Of a DNA stretch of 64,000 bases, positions 48,089 through 56,395 are shown in pieces; the first letter of the stretch is position 1, and each line of letters starts with the position of its first letter. The position numbers and the translations under genes were made by a program. Below the pieces are notes generated by a model. It worked only from the letters and a program-made list of their open reading frames with translations. It was not told the origin of the DNA and ran no database searches. Source of the DNA: Hymenobacter sp. J193 (GTDB taxonomy: Bacteria > Bacteroidota > Bacteroidia > Cytophagales > Hymenobacteraceae); the NCBI RefSeq assembly GCF_024700075.1, contig NZ_JAJONE010000001.1:2880001-2944000 (forward strand), written 5' to 3'.

Positions 48089-48332
48089 CAACCCGTACCG
48101 ATACAATTTATACTATTTTAATGACATTTTGGCGCTGGTATAATTGTCGCTTTTGACGCTGGCAAGCCGGTTTAATAGTTGTTTCATTTAGAATCTAATT
48201 ATTTGGTTGAGCTTAATAGGACATTTTGTCTGGTTTGGTTGGCCAGTTTAGGGAGTGGTACAGAATTTATAGAAGTAGGGCAGAGAGCAGCGAATTGCTC
48301 CTGTGTTCAACTAACCTTTCTCGTACCACACC
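48089..48332. other. AT-rich intergenic region upstream of hsp20
   Basis: About 244 bp, clearly lower in GC than the rest. No gene is visible. TGGTATAATTGTCGC (from 48138) keeps the GG-N10-GC spacing of a sigma-54 promoter, but fits the consensus weakly. It may contain a heat-shock-type regulatory region for the following gene. Confidence 0.35.
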
Positions 48333-48779
48333 ATGGCCACGATTCTGTATAACAACCTGCCTGCTCTTCGTCCTTCCCGCGCGTTCAACTCCATGCTGAA
48401 TGAAGTCCTGCGCGACAGTGTACAGCCAACCGCTAAACCATCTGCTTCCTTTGTTCCCCAAGCCGATGTGCTGGAAACTCCCCAGGGTTTTGAGCTCCAT
48501 CTGGCGCTGCCCGGCGTAGCCAAAGAAGACCTCAAAGTAGACTTTCAGGAAGGCCGTCTCGAAATCAGCGGGGAGCGGAAAGCCCCTGCCACGGAAGGCG
48601 AAGATGCCCCGCAGCTGCGCCGCATCGAAACCCGCTACGGCAGCTTCTCGCGCTCCTTCCGCCTGCCCGATACCGTAAACGTTACGGCCATTGATGCCCA
48701 GCTCACCGACGGTATCCTGCGGGTGGTGCTGCCCTTCGATAGTGCCAAAACTACCAGGCAGCATATCAAGGTTCGCTAG
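48333..48779 (+). CDS. Hsp20/alpha-crystallin small heat shock protein
   Basis: ATP-independent holdase of 148 aa. The alpha-crystallin domain (about residues 45-135) shows VLETPQGFELHLALPGVAKED, FQEGRLEISGERK, GSFSRSFRLP and the GILRVVLPF motif; the short C-terminal tail is less typical. It binds unfolding proteins in the cytoplasm under stress. A strong hairpin terminator follows. Confidence 0.92.
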   Translation: MATILYNNLPALRPSRAFNSMLNEVLRDSVQPTAKPSASFVPQADVLETPQGFELHLALPGVAKEDLKVDFQEGRLEISGERKAPATEGEDAPQLRRIETRYGSFSRSFRLPDTVNVTAIDAQLTDGILRVVLPFDSAKTTRQHIKVR

Positions 48780-48795
48780 TTATTTTGACTTCAAT

Positions 48796-48830
48796 GCAAA
48801 AAAGGCACTACTCGTTGGTGCCTTTTTTGC
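48796..48830 (+). terminator. Terminator after hsp20
   Basis: GCAAAAAAGGCAC (48796-48808) and GTGCCTTTTTTGC (48818-48830) pair perfectly over 13 bp with a 9-nt loop and T-run. Confidence 0.9.
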
Positions 48831-48978
48831 AATACGCGGGTTATAGACAAGCAACCCTATACCAGGTTGTCGGCCTCTTACGTTACGAACCCGCTGCTGC
48901 CGTTCACGCGGTATTCATGCGGGAATTTGTATCTTAGAACTCTCTTCTTTTCCTCAAAACAAACTCAGTTCTCAATCC

Positions 48979-50487
48979 ATGCAAGCCAAACAAATGATGC
49001 TCGGCCTCATGGCTTCCGCCGTGCTGGGCGGGTCGGTAGCCGTGGGCGGATACAAGCTGCTGGAGCCCGAGCACACCAACTCGCCTCAGGCCCTCGCCGC
49101 TGACCCCAATGTGCGCTATACCAGTGAGCTGCGCTCCTCCGATTACGTGGTGCCCGAAGGCCTCAACTTTGTGGCCGCTGCCGGCAGCGTGACGCCGGCC
49201 GTGGTTCACGTGATGACGGAATACGCCCCCAAAATGACCCAGAACGACCAGATCCGGATGGACCCGTTTCTGCGCCAGTTCTTCGGCGATGACCTAGACC
49301 AGTACCAGGGGCGCGGCCGCTCCCAGGGCCCACAAATGGGCTCCGGCTCGGGCGTTATCATTGCCGCCAACGGTTATATCGTTACGAACAACCACGTGAT
49401 TGATAAAGCCGACAAGATTGAAGTCGTGCTGGACGACAAGCGCAAGTACCAGGCTGAGCTGGTAGGCGCCGACCCCACCACCGACCTGGCTTTGCTGAAA
49501 GTAAAGGCCGACAACCTGCCCTTCGTGCGCTACGGCAACTCCGATGACGTGAAGGTAGGAGAGTGGGTGCTGGCCGTGGGCAACCCCTTCAACCTGAACT
49601 CCACCGTAACGGCTGGTATCATTTCCGCCAAAGGCCGCAACATCAACATTCTGCAGCGCGAAGACCGCATGGGCGTGGAGTCGTTTCTGCAGACGGATGC
49701 CGTGGTGAACCCCGGCAACTCGGGCGGCGCCCTGGTGAACCTGAAAGGTGACCTGATTGGTATTAACTCAGCCATTGCCTCGCGCTCCGGCTCATTTGAG
49801 GGCTACTCGTTTGCCGTGCCCAGCGCCATCGTGAGCAAGGTGGTAGATGACCTGCTGAAGTACAAAGTGGTGCAACGGGCACTGCTGGGCGTGAACATCC
49901 GCGAAGTGGATGCTACCCTGGCTTCCGAGAAAAAGCTCAACACCCTGAACGGCGTGTACGTGATGGGCCTGAGCAAGAACAGCGCCGCCGCCGATGCCGG
50001 CCTGAAAGAAGGCGACATCATCACCGAAATCAACGGGGCAAAGGTGAATACGTCTTCGCAGCTGCAGGAGCAGGTGGCCCGCTTCCGCCCCGGCGACAAA
50101 ATCAAGGTAACCTACCTACGCGACGATAAGGAGCGTACGGCCTCGGCTACGCTGCGCAATGCTACCGGTACTACCGATGTGGTGCGCGAAGAATCGATGG
50201 CCTCGGTGGAATACGAAGGAGCCAAGTTTGCGCCGCTCACCCGCCAGGAAATGAACCGGCTGGACATTGAAGGCGGGGCTAAAATCTCGGGCGTACGCGG
50301 CAGCAACTTCAAGGAAACCGGTATTGGCGACGGGTTCATCATCACCCGCATCGACAAAAACAAAGTAACCAAGCCGCAGGACGTGAAACGCTTCTTGGAA
50401 GAAGCGAAGAACAACCAGGGCGCGCTCGTGGAGGGTATTTACCCCGACGGTCGTAAAGCGTTCTACCCGATTGGGCAGGCCCAATAA
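48979..50487 (+). CDS. DegP/HtrA-type periplasmic serine protease
   Basis: Periplasmic quality-control protease and chaperone, 502 aa, with an N-terminal membrane or signal segment (MMLGLMASAVLGGSVAVGG). The catalytic triad is in TNNHVID, TTDLALL and NPGNSGGAL, and two PDZ domains follow (LLGVNIREVDATLASEKKLN, then GIGDGFIITRIDKNKVTKPQD). It degrades misfolded envelope proteins. It is a monocistronic gene with its own terminator. Confidence 0.93.
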   Translation: MQAKQMMLGLMASAVLGGSVAVGGYKLLEPEHTNSPQALAADPNVRYTSELRSSDYVVPEGLNFVAAAGSVTPAVVHVMTEYAPKMTQNDQIRMDPFLRQFFGDDLDQYQGRGRSQGPQMGSGSGVIIAANGYIVTNNHVIDKADKIEVVLDDKRKYQAELVGADPTTDLALLKVKADNLPFVRYGNSDDVKVGEWVLAVGNPFNLNSTVTAGIISAKGRNINILQREDRMGVESFLQTDAVVNPGNSGGALVNLKGDLIGINSAIASRSGSFEGYSFAVPSAIVSKVVDDLLKYKVVQRALLGVNIREVDATLASEKKLNTLNGVYVMGLSKNSAAADAGLKEGDIITEINGAKVNTSSQLQEQVARFRPGDKIKVTYLRDDKERTASATLRNATGTTDVVREESMASVEYEGAKFAPLTRQEMNRLDIEGGAKISGVRGSNFKETGIGDGFIITRIDKNKVTKPQDVKRFLEEAKNNQGALVEGIYPDGRKAFYPIGQAQ

Positions 50488-50510
50488 GCTGGCTGCACCG
50501 GGTTTATTTG

Positions 50511-50544
50511 AAAAGCCTCCGCCACCCTGGCGGAGGCTTTTTTG
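50511..50544 (+). terminator. Terminator after the DegP-like gene
   Basis: AAAAGCCTCCGCCA (50511-50524) is complementary to TGGCGGAGGCTTTT (50528-50541) with a 3-nt loop and extra T residues. Confidence 0.9.
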
Positions 50545-50545
50545 T

Positions 50546-50553
50546 TAGCTTTG
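50546..50553 (+). promoter_or_regulatory. -7 element TAGCTTTG of the ALDH gene
   Basis: Perfect TAnnTTTG match directly after the terminator, 105 bp upstream of the dehydrogenase start. Confidence 0.45.
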
Positions 50554-50658
50554 TATCTGTCATAGGACTTGGTTTTCGCGCTTGTAAGAAGCGTTTTATA
50601 ATATTAATCAAGGCCCCAAGCCTCAAGCCCTCAAGTTTCCATAACCCACCCACACCCC

Positions 50659-52257
50659 ATGAAACAAGCCCTCGAAGAAGCTACCGCCACCGGCACCGAC
50701 GTGCAGGACCACGACCATCACGGTATCCGTCAGGTGCTGCGCGAGCTGGGCATCCAGGAAATAAATGCCGCTTACAGCACTGGTTTACAGTGGGGCGGCG
50801 CCAACAACGAGCAGCTCCTAAGCATCACCTCACCTACCGATAGCAAGCTGATTGCAAAAGTGCGCCTGGCCACGGCTGCGGACTACGAGCAGGTAGTGCG
50901 CACCGCTGAGGAAGCCTTCACAACCTGGCGGCTGGTGCCGGCTCCCAAGCGCGGTGAGATTGTGCGGCAGATTGGCAACAAGCTACGCGACTACAAAGAC
51001 CCGCTGGGCAAGCTGGTGAGCTACGAAATGGGCAAAATCCTGCAGGAAGGCCTCGGCGAAGTTCAGGAAATGATTGACATCTGTGACTTTGCTGTGGGCC
51101 TTTCGCGCCAGCTGCACGGCTTTACGATGCACTCGGAGCGGCCCGCGCACCGCATGTACGAGCAGTACCACCCGCTGGGCTTAGTAGGCATCATTTCGGC
51201 CTTCAACTTTCCGGTAGCCGTATGGAGCTGGAACGCCATGCTGGCGGCTGTGTGCGGCAATGTGAGTATCTGGAAGCCTTCGGAGAAAACCCCGCTGGTA
51301 GCCGTGGCCGTGCAGCACATCATCAAAGATGTGCTGCGGGAAAACGAGCTGCCCGAAGGCATTTTCAGTGTGCTTATCGGGGATGCCGAAATCGGAGGCC
51401 GGATGGCGGCCGACGAGCGGATGCCACTGATTTCGGCCACGGGCTCCACGCGCATGGGCAAGAAGGTAGGCGCCGTAGTAGGCGCCCGCCTCGGCAAGTC
51501 CCTGCTGGAGTTGGGTGGCAACAATGCCATCATCCTCACGCCCCACGCCGACGTGGATATGGCTATTCGGGCCGTGCTGTTCGGGGCCGTAGGCACGGCC
51601 GGGCAGCGCTGCACCACTACGCGCCGCCTCATCATCCACGAAGATGTGTACGAAGACGTGAAGCAGCGCCTGCTGAGTGCCTACCCCAAGCTGCCCATCG
51701 GCCACCCGCTGCAGGACGGCAACCTGGTAGGGCCGCTCATCGACAAAGATGCCGTGCGCATGTTCTCCGAAGCCTTGGAGCGCGTGCAGGCCGAAGGCGG
51801 TACGCTATTGACGGGCGGCGAGGTGCTGAATGGCGCGGGCTACGAAACCGGCACCTACGTGCAGCCCGCGCTGGTTGAGGCCAAAAACGAATACCACACG
51901 GTGCAGGAAGAAACCTTTGCGCCTATTCTGTACCTGATCAAGTACAGCGGCGAGGTAGAAAACGCCATTGCCCTGCAGAACGGGGTGCGCCAGGGGTTAT
52001 CGTCGAGCATCTTCTCCCTGAATATGCGCGAAACTGAAGCCTTCCTGGCCCACACCGGCTCCGACTGCGGCATTGCCAACGTGAACATTGGCACTTCCGG
52101 CGCGGAAATCGGCGGGGCTTTCGGCGGGGAGAAGGAAACCGGCGGCGGCCGCGAATCCGGCTCTGACGCCTGGCGCGTGTACATGCGCCGCCAGACCAAC
52201 ACCATCAACTACGGCACCGCGCTGCCGCTGGCGCAGGGCATCAAGTTCGATATCTAA
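50659..52257 (+). CDS. ALDH7-type aldehyde dehydrogenase (aminoadipate-semialdehyde type)
   Basis: NAD-dependent aldehyde dehydrogenase of 532 aa. The N-terminus (VLRELGIQEINAAYSTG, QWGG) and the body (ISAFNFPVAVWSWNAMLA, LELGGNNAIILTP, AGQRCTTTRRLIIHE) match the antiquitin/ALDH7 branch, which oxidises alpha-aminoadipate semialdehyde in lysine degradation. The catalytic cysteine is in GQRCTTT and the glutamate in LLELGG. It carries no transit sequence. No other lysine-catabolic gene is in the window. Confidence 0.88.
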   Translation: MKQALEEATATGTDVQDHDHHGIRQVLRELGIQEINAAYSTGLQWGGANNEQLLSITSPTDSKLIAKVRLATAADYEQVVRTAEEAFTTWRLVPAPKRGEIVRQIGNKLRDYKDPLGKLVSYEMGKILQEGLGEVQEMIDICDFAVGLSRQLHGFTMHSERPAHRMYEQYHPLGLVGIISAFNFPVAVWSWNAMLAAVCGNVSIWKPSEKTPLVAVAVQHIIKDVLRENELPEGIFSVLIGDAEIGGRMAADERMPLISATGSTRMGKKVGAVVGARLGKSLLELGGNNAIILTPHADVDMAIRAVLFGAVGTAGQRCTTTRRLIIHEDVYEDVKQRLLSAYPKLPIGHPLQDGNLVGPLIDKDAVRMFSEALERVQAEGGTLLTGGEVLNGAGYETGTYVQPALVEAKNEYHTVQEETFAPILYLIKYSGEVENAIALQNGVRQGLSSSIFSLNMRETEAFLAHTGSDCGIANVNIGTSGAEIGGAFGGEKETGGGRESGSDAWRVYMRRQTNTINYGTALPLAQGIKFDI

Positions 52258-52277
52258 GCACGCCCACGCTACTTGGC

Positions 52278-52313
52278 AAAACGGCCCATCCGGTATTCGG
52301 GTGGGCCGTTTTT
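52278..52313. terminator. Terminator between ALDH and lipoprotein genes
   Basis: AAAACGGCCCATCCG and CGGGTGGGCCGTTTT form a 15-bp stem with one wobble and a 5-nt loop. It overlaps the stop of the convergent gene. Confidence 0.85.
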
Positions 52314-52812
52314 AGTTGGCCATTTGAATGTCGCCGTGACCTTTGTAGTGTAGGATGCTGCCGTTGTAGTACACGTAATACAAGCGGTAAGTGGCGCCTT
52401 TTTTGAGTTTCAGGGCACTCGTATTCAGTGCTAAGTCGTGAGAGGCTACCTCTGCGTCACGCTCTAGCACAACCTTGTACTTTTTGTCAACAAGCTTAAT
52501 TTTTTTCGAAAAAGAGCTGGTTACGTCTTGTGAGAAGACAGCCATATTCTCTACAGGATTTGGATATAGCGTCACCCGGCGGACTCCGCCAGCTTGGTAG
52601 CCATTCAGCTCCAGCCCCAAGTCATCGAAAAGGGCAAGTTCTTTTTTATTCCATTTTTCGTCGGAGGTCCAATCCGTTTTATCCTCAGACCCAACGGGGT
52701 AGTTGCTGTTGTCGCGGCCCGTATACCCTTCGTTCGGGCCGAAGTCGATTTTGTTGTTGCAGCCCAGTAGTATGACAAGGCCTGCTGCGGGTAAGCAATG
52801 AATAGCGCGCAT
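52312..52812 (-). CDS. Hypothetical lipoprotein
   Basis: Protein of 166 aa with a lipobox (LVILLGC) that I do not recognise beyond this. The middle part (VRRVTLYPNPVENMAVFSQ) resembles the first strand of a T9SS sorting domain, but the rest (KKIKLVDKKYKVVLERD) does not end the usual way, so it is only a resemblance. The gene is more AT-rich than its neighbours. It is convergent with the ALDH gene and divergent from the sigma factor gene. Confidence 0.55.
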   Translation of the reverse strand: MRAIHCLPAAGLVILLGCNNKIDFGPNEGYTGRDNSNYPVGSEDKTDWTSDEKWNKKELALFDDLGLELNGYQAGGVRRVTLYPNPVENMAVFSQDVTSSFSKKIKLVDKKYKVVLERDAEVASHDLALNTSALKLKKGATYRLYYVYYNGSILHYKGHGDIQMAN

Positions 52813-53014
52813 AAGTAGAAAAAGCTTTGGCAGAAGCTGCTAAGATAAGCGCCTCTGAACCAACCGTCCGCAAAACCAGGTTAGCGCGGTGGTGCAACCC
52901 TGGGCTTAACCGCTTGTCTTTCCTTTGCTTGCCTCCCGGCGCTGGGAGCTTCGCCTGAAAAGTCGGATATTTACCTTTTCTCCGTTTTCCCCCTTCCCGC
53001 CAACCCGATACCGC

Positions 53015-53578
53015 ATGGAAGCAGTAGCCTACACCGACATCAATGCACCGCTCGTGGAGCGGTGCCGGCTGGGCGACCGGCGCGCACAGGCTGAAATCTA
53101 CAAGCGCTACTCCCGCGCCATGTTCAATGCCTCCCTGCGCATCACCGGCGACTATGCGGAGGCTGAGGACGTGCTGCAGGAGGCGTTTCTGAGCGCCTTC
53201 CGGGAGCTGCACACGTACAAGGGCGACTCGTCTTTCGGCTCCTGGCTGAAGCGTATCGTCATCAATAAAAGCATTAACTGCCTGCGCAACCGCCGCCTGC
53301 AGCTGGTGCCTTTGGCCGACCAGCACGATGGCATCGGAGCCGATGATGCGCACCCAAGCCTGGATGCCGATACCACGGGCTGGCGGGCCGATGTAGTGCG
53401 GCGCTGCGTGCAGGAGCTGCCCGACGGCTACCGCGTGGTGCTCACGCTGTACCTGTTGGAAGGCTACGACCACGCCGAAATTGCGGGGATTCTGAATATC
53501 ACGGAGTCTACCTCGAAGTCGCAGTACAGCCGGGCCCGCAAGAAACTGCTGGAACTGGCCCGCCAGCACGGAATGTAA
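53015..53578 (+). CDS. ECF-type RNA polymerase sigma factor
   Basis: Sigma-70 family extracytoplasmic-function factor of 187 aa. Region 2 has YKRYSRAMFNASLRITGDYAEAEDVLQEAF and region 4 has LPDGYRVVLTLYLLEGYDHAEIAGI with the helix-turn-helix NITESTSKSQYSRARKKL. The ATG at 53015 starts the domain; an upstream extension is hydrophobic junk. It precedes its likely anti-sigma gene and a DUF4097-like gene in one operon. Confidence 0.9.
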   Translation: MEAVAYTDINAPLVERCRLGDRRAQAEIYKRYSRAMFNASLRITGDYAEAEDVLQEAFLSAFRELHTYKGDSSFGSWLKRIVINKSINCLRNRRLQLVPLADQHDGIGADDAHPSLDADTTGWRADVVRRCVQELPDGYRVVLTLYLLEGYDHAEIAGILNITESTSKSQYSRARKKLLELARQHGM

Positions 53579-53664
53579 AAACCGGGCGTTAGCCGGCAGG
53601 GCCACCCAAGCCTTAGCCATGCCGTATAACGGCCCCACGTTGGATTGTGCGAACTACCACCTGT

Positions 53665-54417
53665 ATGCAAAAGAAACCTACCGGGCTTGAAGAATTCTTC
53701 GACCGCCACCGCGGCGAGTTCGATGCCTTTGAGCCTAGCCCCGACCTTTGGGAGACCCTGGAAGCCAAGCTGAACACTCCGGCCAACAAGGCCGCGGGTG
53801 AGCCGGTACTGCGCCTGGTTTCCGTAGCTGAGCCCGTGCCGGAAGCTGCCGCGCTACCCCGCCGGCGCGTGTCGATGGTGCGCTACGGCGTGGCCGCCGC
53901 TGTAACGCTGCTATGCATCCTGGGCATTAGCTTCCTGCTGCCCAACACCGCGCCGCCCACGGCTGCCTGGAAAAAAACTCCGCTGGCCCCCTGGGCCATT
54001 CAGCCCGAAGCTACCTCTGCCGACGAGGCCCTGAACTTCTACACCGGTGGCAACCCCACGGCCATTGCCACGGCAGCCGTCGACTCGCCCCGCCTGGAAA
54101 TTGCCCGCGCCGTGCACCGCATGGAGTCCTACTACGCGGCGCAGATTCTGGAGCGCCAGGCCGAGCTGCGCCAGCTGGAGGAAGAAGCCCGCATCACCAA
54201 CAGCCCCGCCGACTGGAGCCGCGAGTTGGCCAGCCTCGATTCCACCTACCACGAGTTGAAAGGAGAGCTGGCCCGCAACCCCGACCCCAACATGGTGCTG
54301 GACGCCATGAACCGTAACCTGCAGATTCGGCTGGACATTCTCAACCAGCAGCTGCGCATGCGGGAGCGAATCAACGACTCCCAGCAAACGCCGACGCTTT
54401 ACGCCGATAACCGATGA
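53665..54417 (+). CDS. Putative anti-sigma factor
   Basis: Protein of 250 aa with a cytosolic N-terminus that begins LEEFFDRHRGEFDAFEPSPDLWETLEAKL, one membrane helix (VAAAVTLLCILGISFLL) at about residues 75-91, and a helical C-terminal half (RMESYYAAQILERQAELRQLEEEARI). It is not a zinc-finger type. Its position 86 bp after the ECF gene and its overlap with the next gene (ATGA at 54414) support the anti-sigma assignment. Confidence 0.75.
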   Translation: MQKKPTGLEEFFDRHRGEFDAFEPSPDLWETLEAKLNTPANKAAGEPVLRLVSVAEPVPEAAALPRRRVSMVRYGVAAAVTLLCILGISFLLPNTAPPTAAWKKTPLAPWAIQPEATSADEALNFYTGGNPTAIATAAVDSPRLEIARAVHRMESYYAAQILERQAELRQLEEEARITNSPADWSRELASLDSTYHELKGELARNPDPNMVLDAMNRNLQIRLDILNQQLRMRERINDSQQTPTLYADNR

Positions 54418-55634
54418 GCTTTGTATCTTTCTGGACTAGCCGCCGGGCCCTGGCCCTGGTTGGGCTGCTGACTTTGGCCGCTCCGGGCCGGGGCCAGATT
54501 GCCAGCCATCCGGTGCCCGATGCTCCCGTAGCTGACTATTACCGCCAGCCTGCTACTGAACAGGGTCCAACCCAAACCACTACCCAAGACCCCCAGGGGC
54601 CCCAGGCCGAGCCGGCCACGCCTACTATCGAGAAAAGCCGCAAGCTCAGCCGCACGTTCCGGGCGCCGCTTACCAAGCCGTTTCTGCTGAACACGCGCTA
54701 CGGCCGGGTGCAGATCAACGTGTGGACGCGCAAGGAAGTGCGCACCGACGTAGACATCATCACGCGGGCCGACAGCGAAGAAAAAGCCCAGGAGTTGCAG
54801 GAAATGATTCAGGTAGCGCTGCTGGAAAACGACCCAACCACGAACGGCGGCATCACGGTGCGGTCGAAGTTCGGCGCTATGCCCGGCGGCTGCTGGAGCC
54901 GACAACGGCTGTTTGAAGTCAACTATACCGTGTGGCTGCCTAAAAACCAGGCGCTGGCCGTGGCCAATACCTTTGGCGACGTGAGCATCACCGGTGACCT
55001 GACCGCGCCCGTGGACCTGAGCATGGAATACGGCACTCTGCGCACCGGCCGCCTCGAAGGCAGCGCCAACGTGGTGCACGTCAAGAACGGCTCCGCGTCC
55101 CTGGAGTACGTAAACCGCGCCACACTCGATGCCAACTACGCCAAGCTGCGCCTCGATGCCGGCGAGGTGGTGGAGCTGCGCAACAACTACTCGGATATCG
55201 ACATCGGGACGGTGCAGAACCTGATCGTGCACAGCAAGTACGGCGACGTAGCCCTGGGCACCGTGCGCAGCCTCAGCGGTACCTCGGGGTTCGGGCGCTT
55301 CAGCGTGGATAAGGTGAGTGAGCGGCTGGACATGAAAGTGCAGCACTGCCCAGCTTTTGAAGTGCGCAACACCAGCCCCAACTTCCGCCAGATCAACCTG
55401 GACGGAGGCTACAGTACCATTCTGCTGAACTTCCCCGACGGCACAGGCTTCAACTTCGACGTGAACACCCAGTTTGGCAAGCTGCTCCTCGACAAGCGCC
55501 TCGTCACGGTTCGTTCCGAGGAGTCGAGCCCGGCCTCCAGCGACCTGCAGGGCCAGTACGGCCGCACGACGCCTAAGGCCGGGGCCAATGTGAACATCAA
55601 GGCCCGCTACACCAACGTGAGCTTCAACCGCTAG
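54414..55634 (+). CDS. Secreted DUF4097-like beta-repeat protein
   Basis: Protein of 406 aa with a signal peptide (ALALVGLLTLAAPGRGQ) followed by a linker and a body of short beta-strands (FLLNTRYGRVQINVW, VANTFGDVSITGDL, VEYGTLRTGRLEG-like, RLDAGEVVELRNNYSDIDIG) characteristic of DUF4097-type adhesin-like proteins. Its function is unknown; in similar operons it is regulated by the ECF pair. Coupled to the anti-sigma gene by ATGA. Confidence 0.7.
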   Translation: MSFVSFWTSRRALALVGLLTLAAPGRGQIASHPVPDAPVADYYRQPATEQGPTQTTTQDPQGPQAEPATPTIEKSRKLSRTFRAPLTKPFLLNTRYGRVQINVWTRKEVRTDVDIITRADSEEKAQELQEMIQVALLENDPTTNGGITVRSKFGAMPGGCWSRQRLFEVNYTVWLPKNQALAVANTFGDVSITGDLTAPVDLSMEYGTLRTGRLEGSANVVHVKNGSASLEYVNRATLDANYAKLRLDAGEVVELRNNYSDIDIGTVQNLIVHSKYGDVALGTVRSLSGTSGFGRFSVDKVSERLDMKVQHCPAFEVRNTSPNFRQINLDGGYSTILLNFPDGTGFNFDVNTQFGKLLLDKRLVTVRSEESSPASSDLQGQYGRTTPKAGANVNIKARYTNVSFNR

Positions 55635-55658
55635 CCTTTCTGCCCTTCAATACCTCAG

Positions 55659-55683
55659 AGCCGGCCCCTGTAGCCGGCTTTGT
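55659..55683 (+). terminator. Weak terminator after the ECF operon
   Basis: AGCCGGC and GCCGGCT form a 7-bp stem with a 7-nt loop, followed by TTGTTGTTTT. Confidence 0.55.
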
Positions 55684-55711
55684 TGTTTTCGGTGGGCTGC
55701 GCGGTGATGGG

Positions 55712-55719
55712 TATATTTG
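55712..55719 (+). promoter_or_regulatory. -7 element TATATTTG of the PPC gene
   Basis: Perfect TAnnTTTG match, five bases upstream of the ATG at 55725. Confidence 0.5.
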
Positions 55720-55724
55720 AGCCT

Positions 55725-56278
55725 ATGTCCTGTTTTTCTGCTCAACCCTGGGGTTGGCTGCTGGTTGCGCTGCTGAGCGGCCCGGCGGCCTACGCGCAAT
55801 CCTCCTCGCCCGCCGCTATGCCAACGCCTGCCAGTCTCGCTCCCGCCTCCACGCTGCGCACCTATGCCCTGCGCCTGCGCCCCGGCGACGACCTGCGCCG
55901 GGAGCTGCAGCGCTTTGTGGAGCAGCATCAGCTGCGGGCCGCGGCCGTGCTTACCTGTGTGGGCAGCCTCACCGAGGTTTCGCTGCGGCTGGCCAACCAG
56001 AGCGGGCCCAGCACCTACCACGGGCACTTCGAAATAGTATCGTTGGTAGGTACGCTCGCGCTGAGCGGCTCCCACCTGCACCTGGCCGTGGCCGACTCCA
56101 CGGGCCGGATGCTGGGGGGCATCTACTGGAAGGAAACCGCGTGTATACCACCGCCGAGCTGGTCATTGGGGAGCTGCCGGAACTGGAGTTCCGCCGCGAA
56201 ACTGACCCGGTTTCCACCTATCAGGAACTGACGATTTACCCGGCTACGCCTGCTCCGTCGCGCAAAGGCAAAAAATAA
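55725..56278 (+). pseudogene. Secreted PPC/DUF296-domain protein, frameshifted
   Basis: A signal peptide (WGWLLVALLSGPAAYAQ) is followed by a PPC (DUF296) domain: TYALRLRPGDDLRRELQRF, AAAVLTCVGSLTEVSLRLA, GHFEIVSLVGTLALSG and HLHLAVADSTGRMLGG. The normal domain end (EGNRVYTTAELVIGELPELE) is in the +2 frame, so one base is missing in the run of six G at 56114-56119. As read, frame one ends at 56231 with unrelated residues. Either the run is misread or the gene is inactive or phase-variable. PPC domains bind AT-rich DNA in plants; a secreted form must act differently. Confidence 0.7.
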
Positions 56279-56395
56279 CGGGCAGCCAGCACAATGGGAG
56301 GTTGGCCTTTGCCGCTGATGGTGGTACTATTGTAAGAACACCCCGCTCTGTTCGGGTAATGGACGGGTATTATTGAATTTCGTTTTCCTGATTTT

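Noticed and set aside
48138..48152. Sigma-54 promoter upstream of hsp20
   Set aside because: The GG-N10-GC spacing is present but the -24 and -12 boxes match the consensus poorly, so I do not call it.
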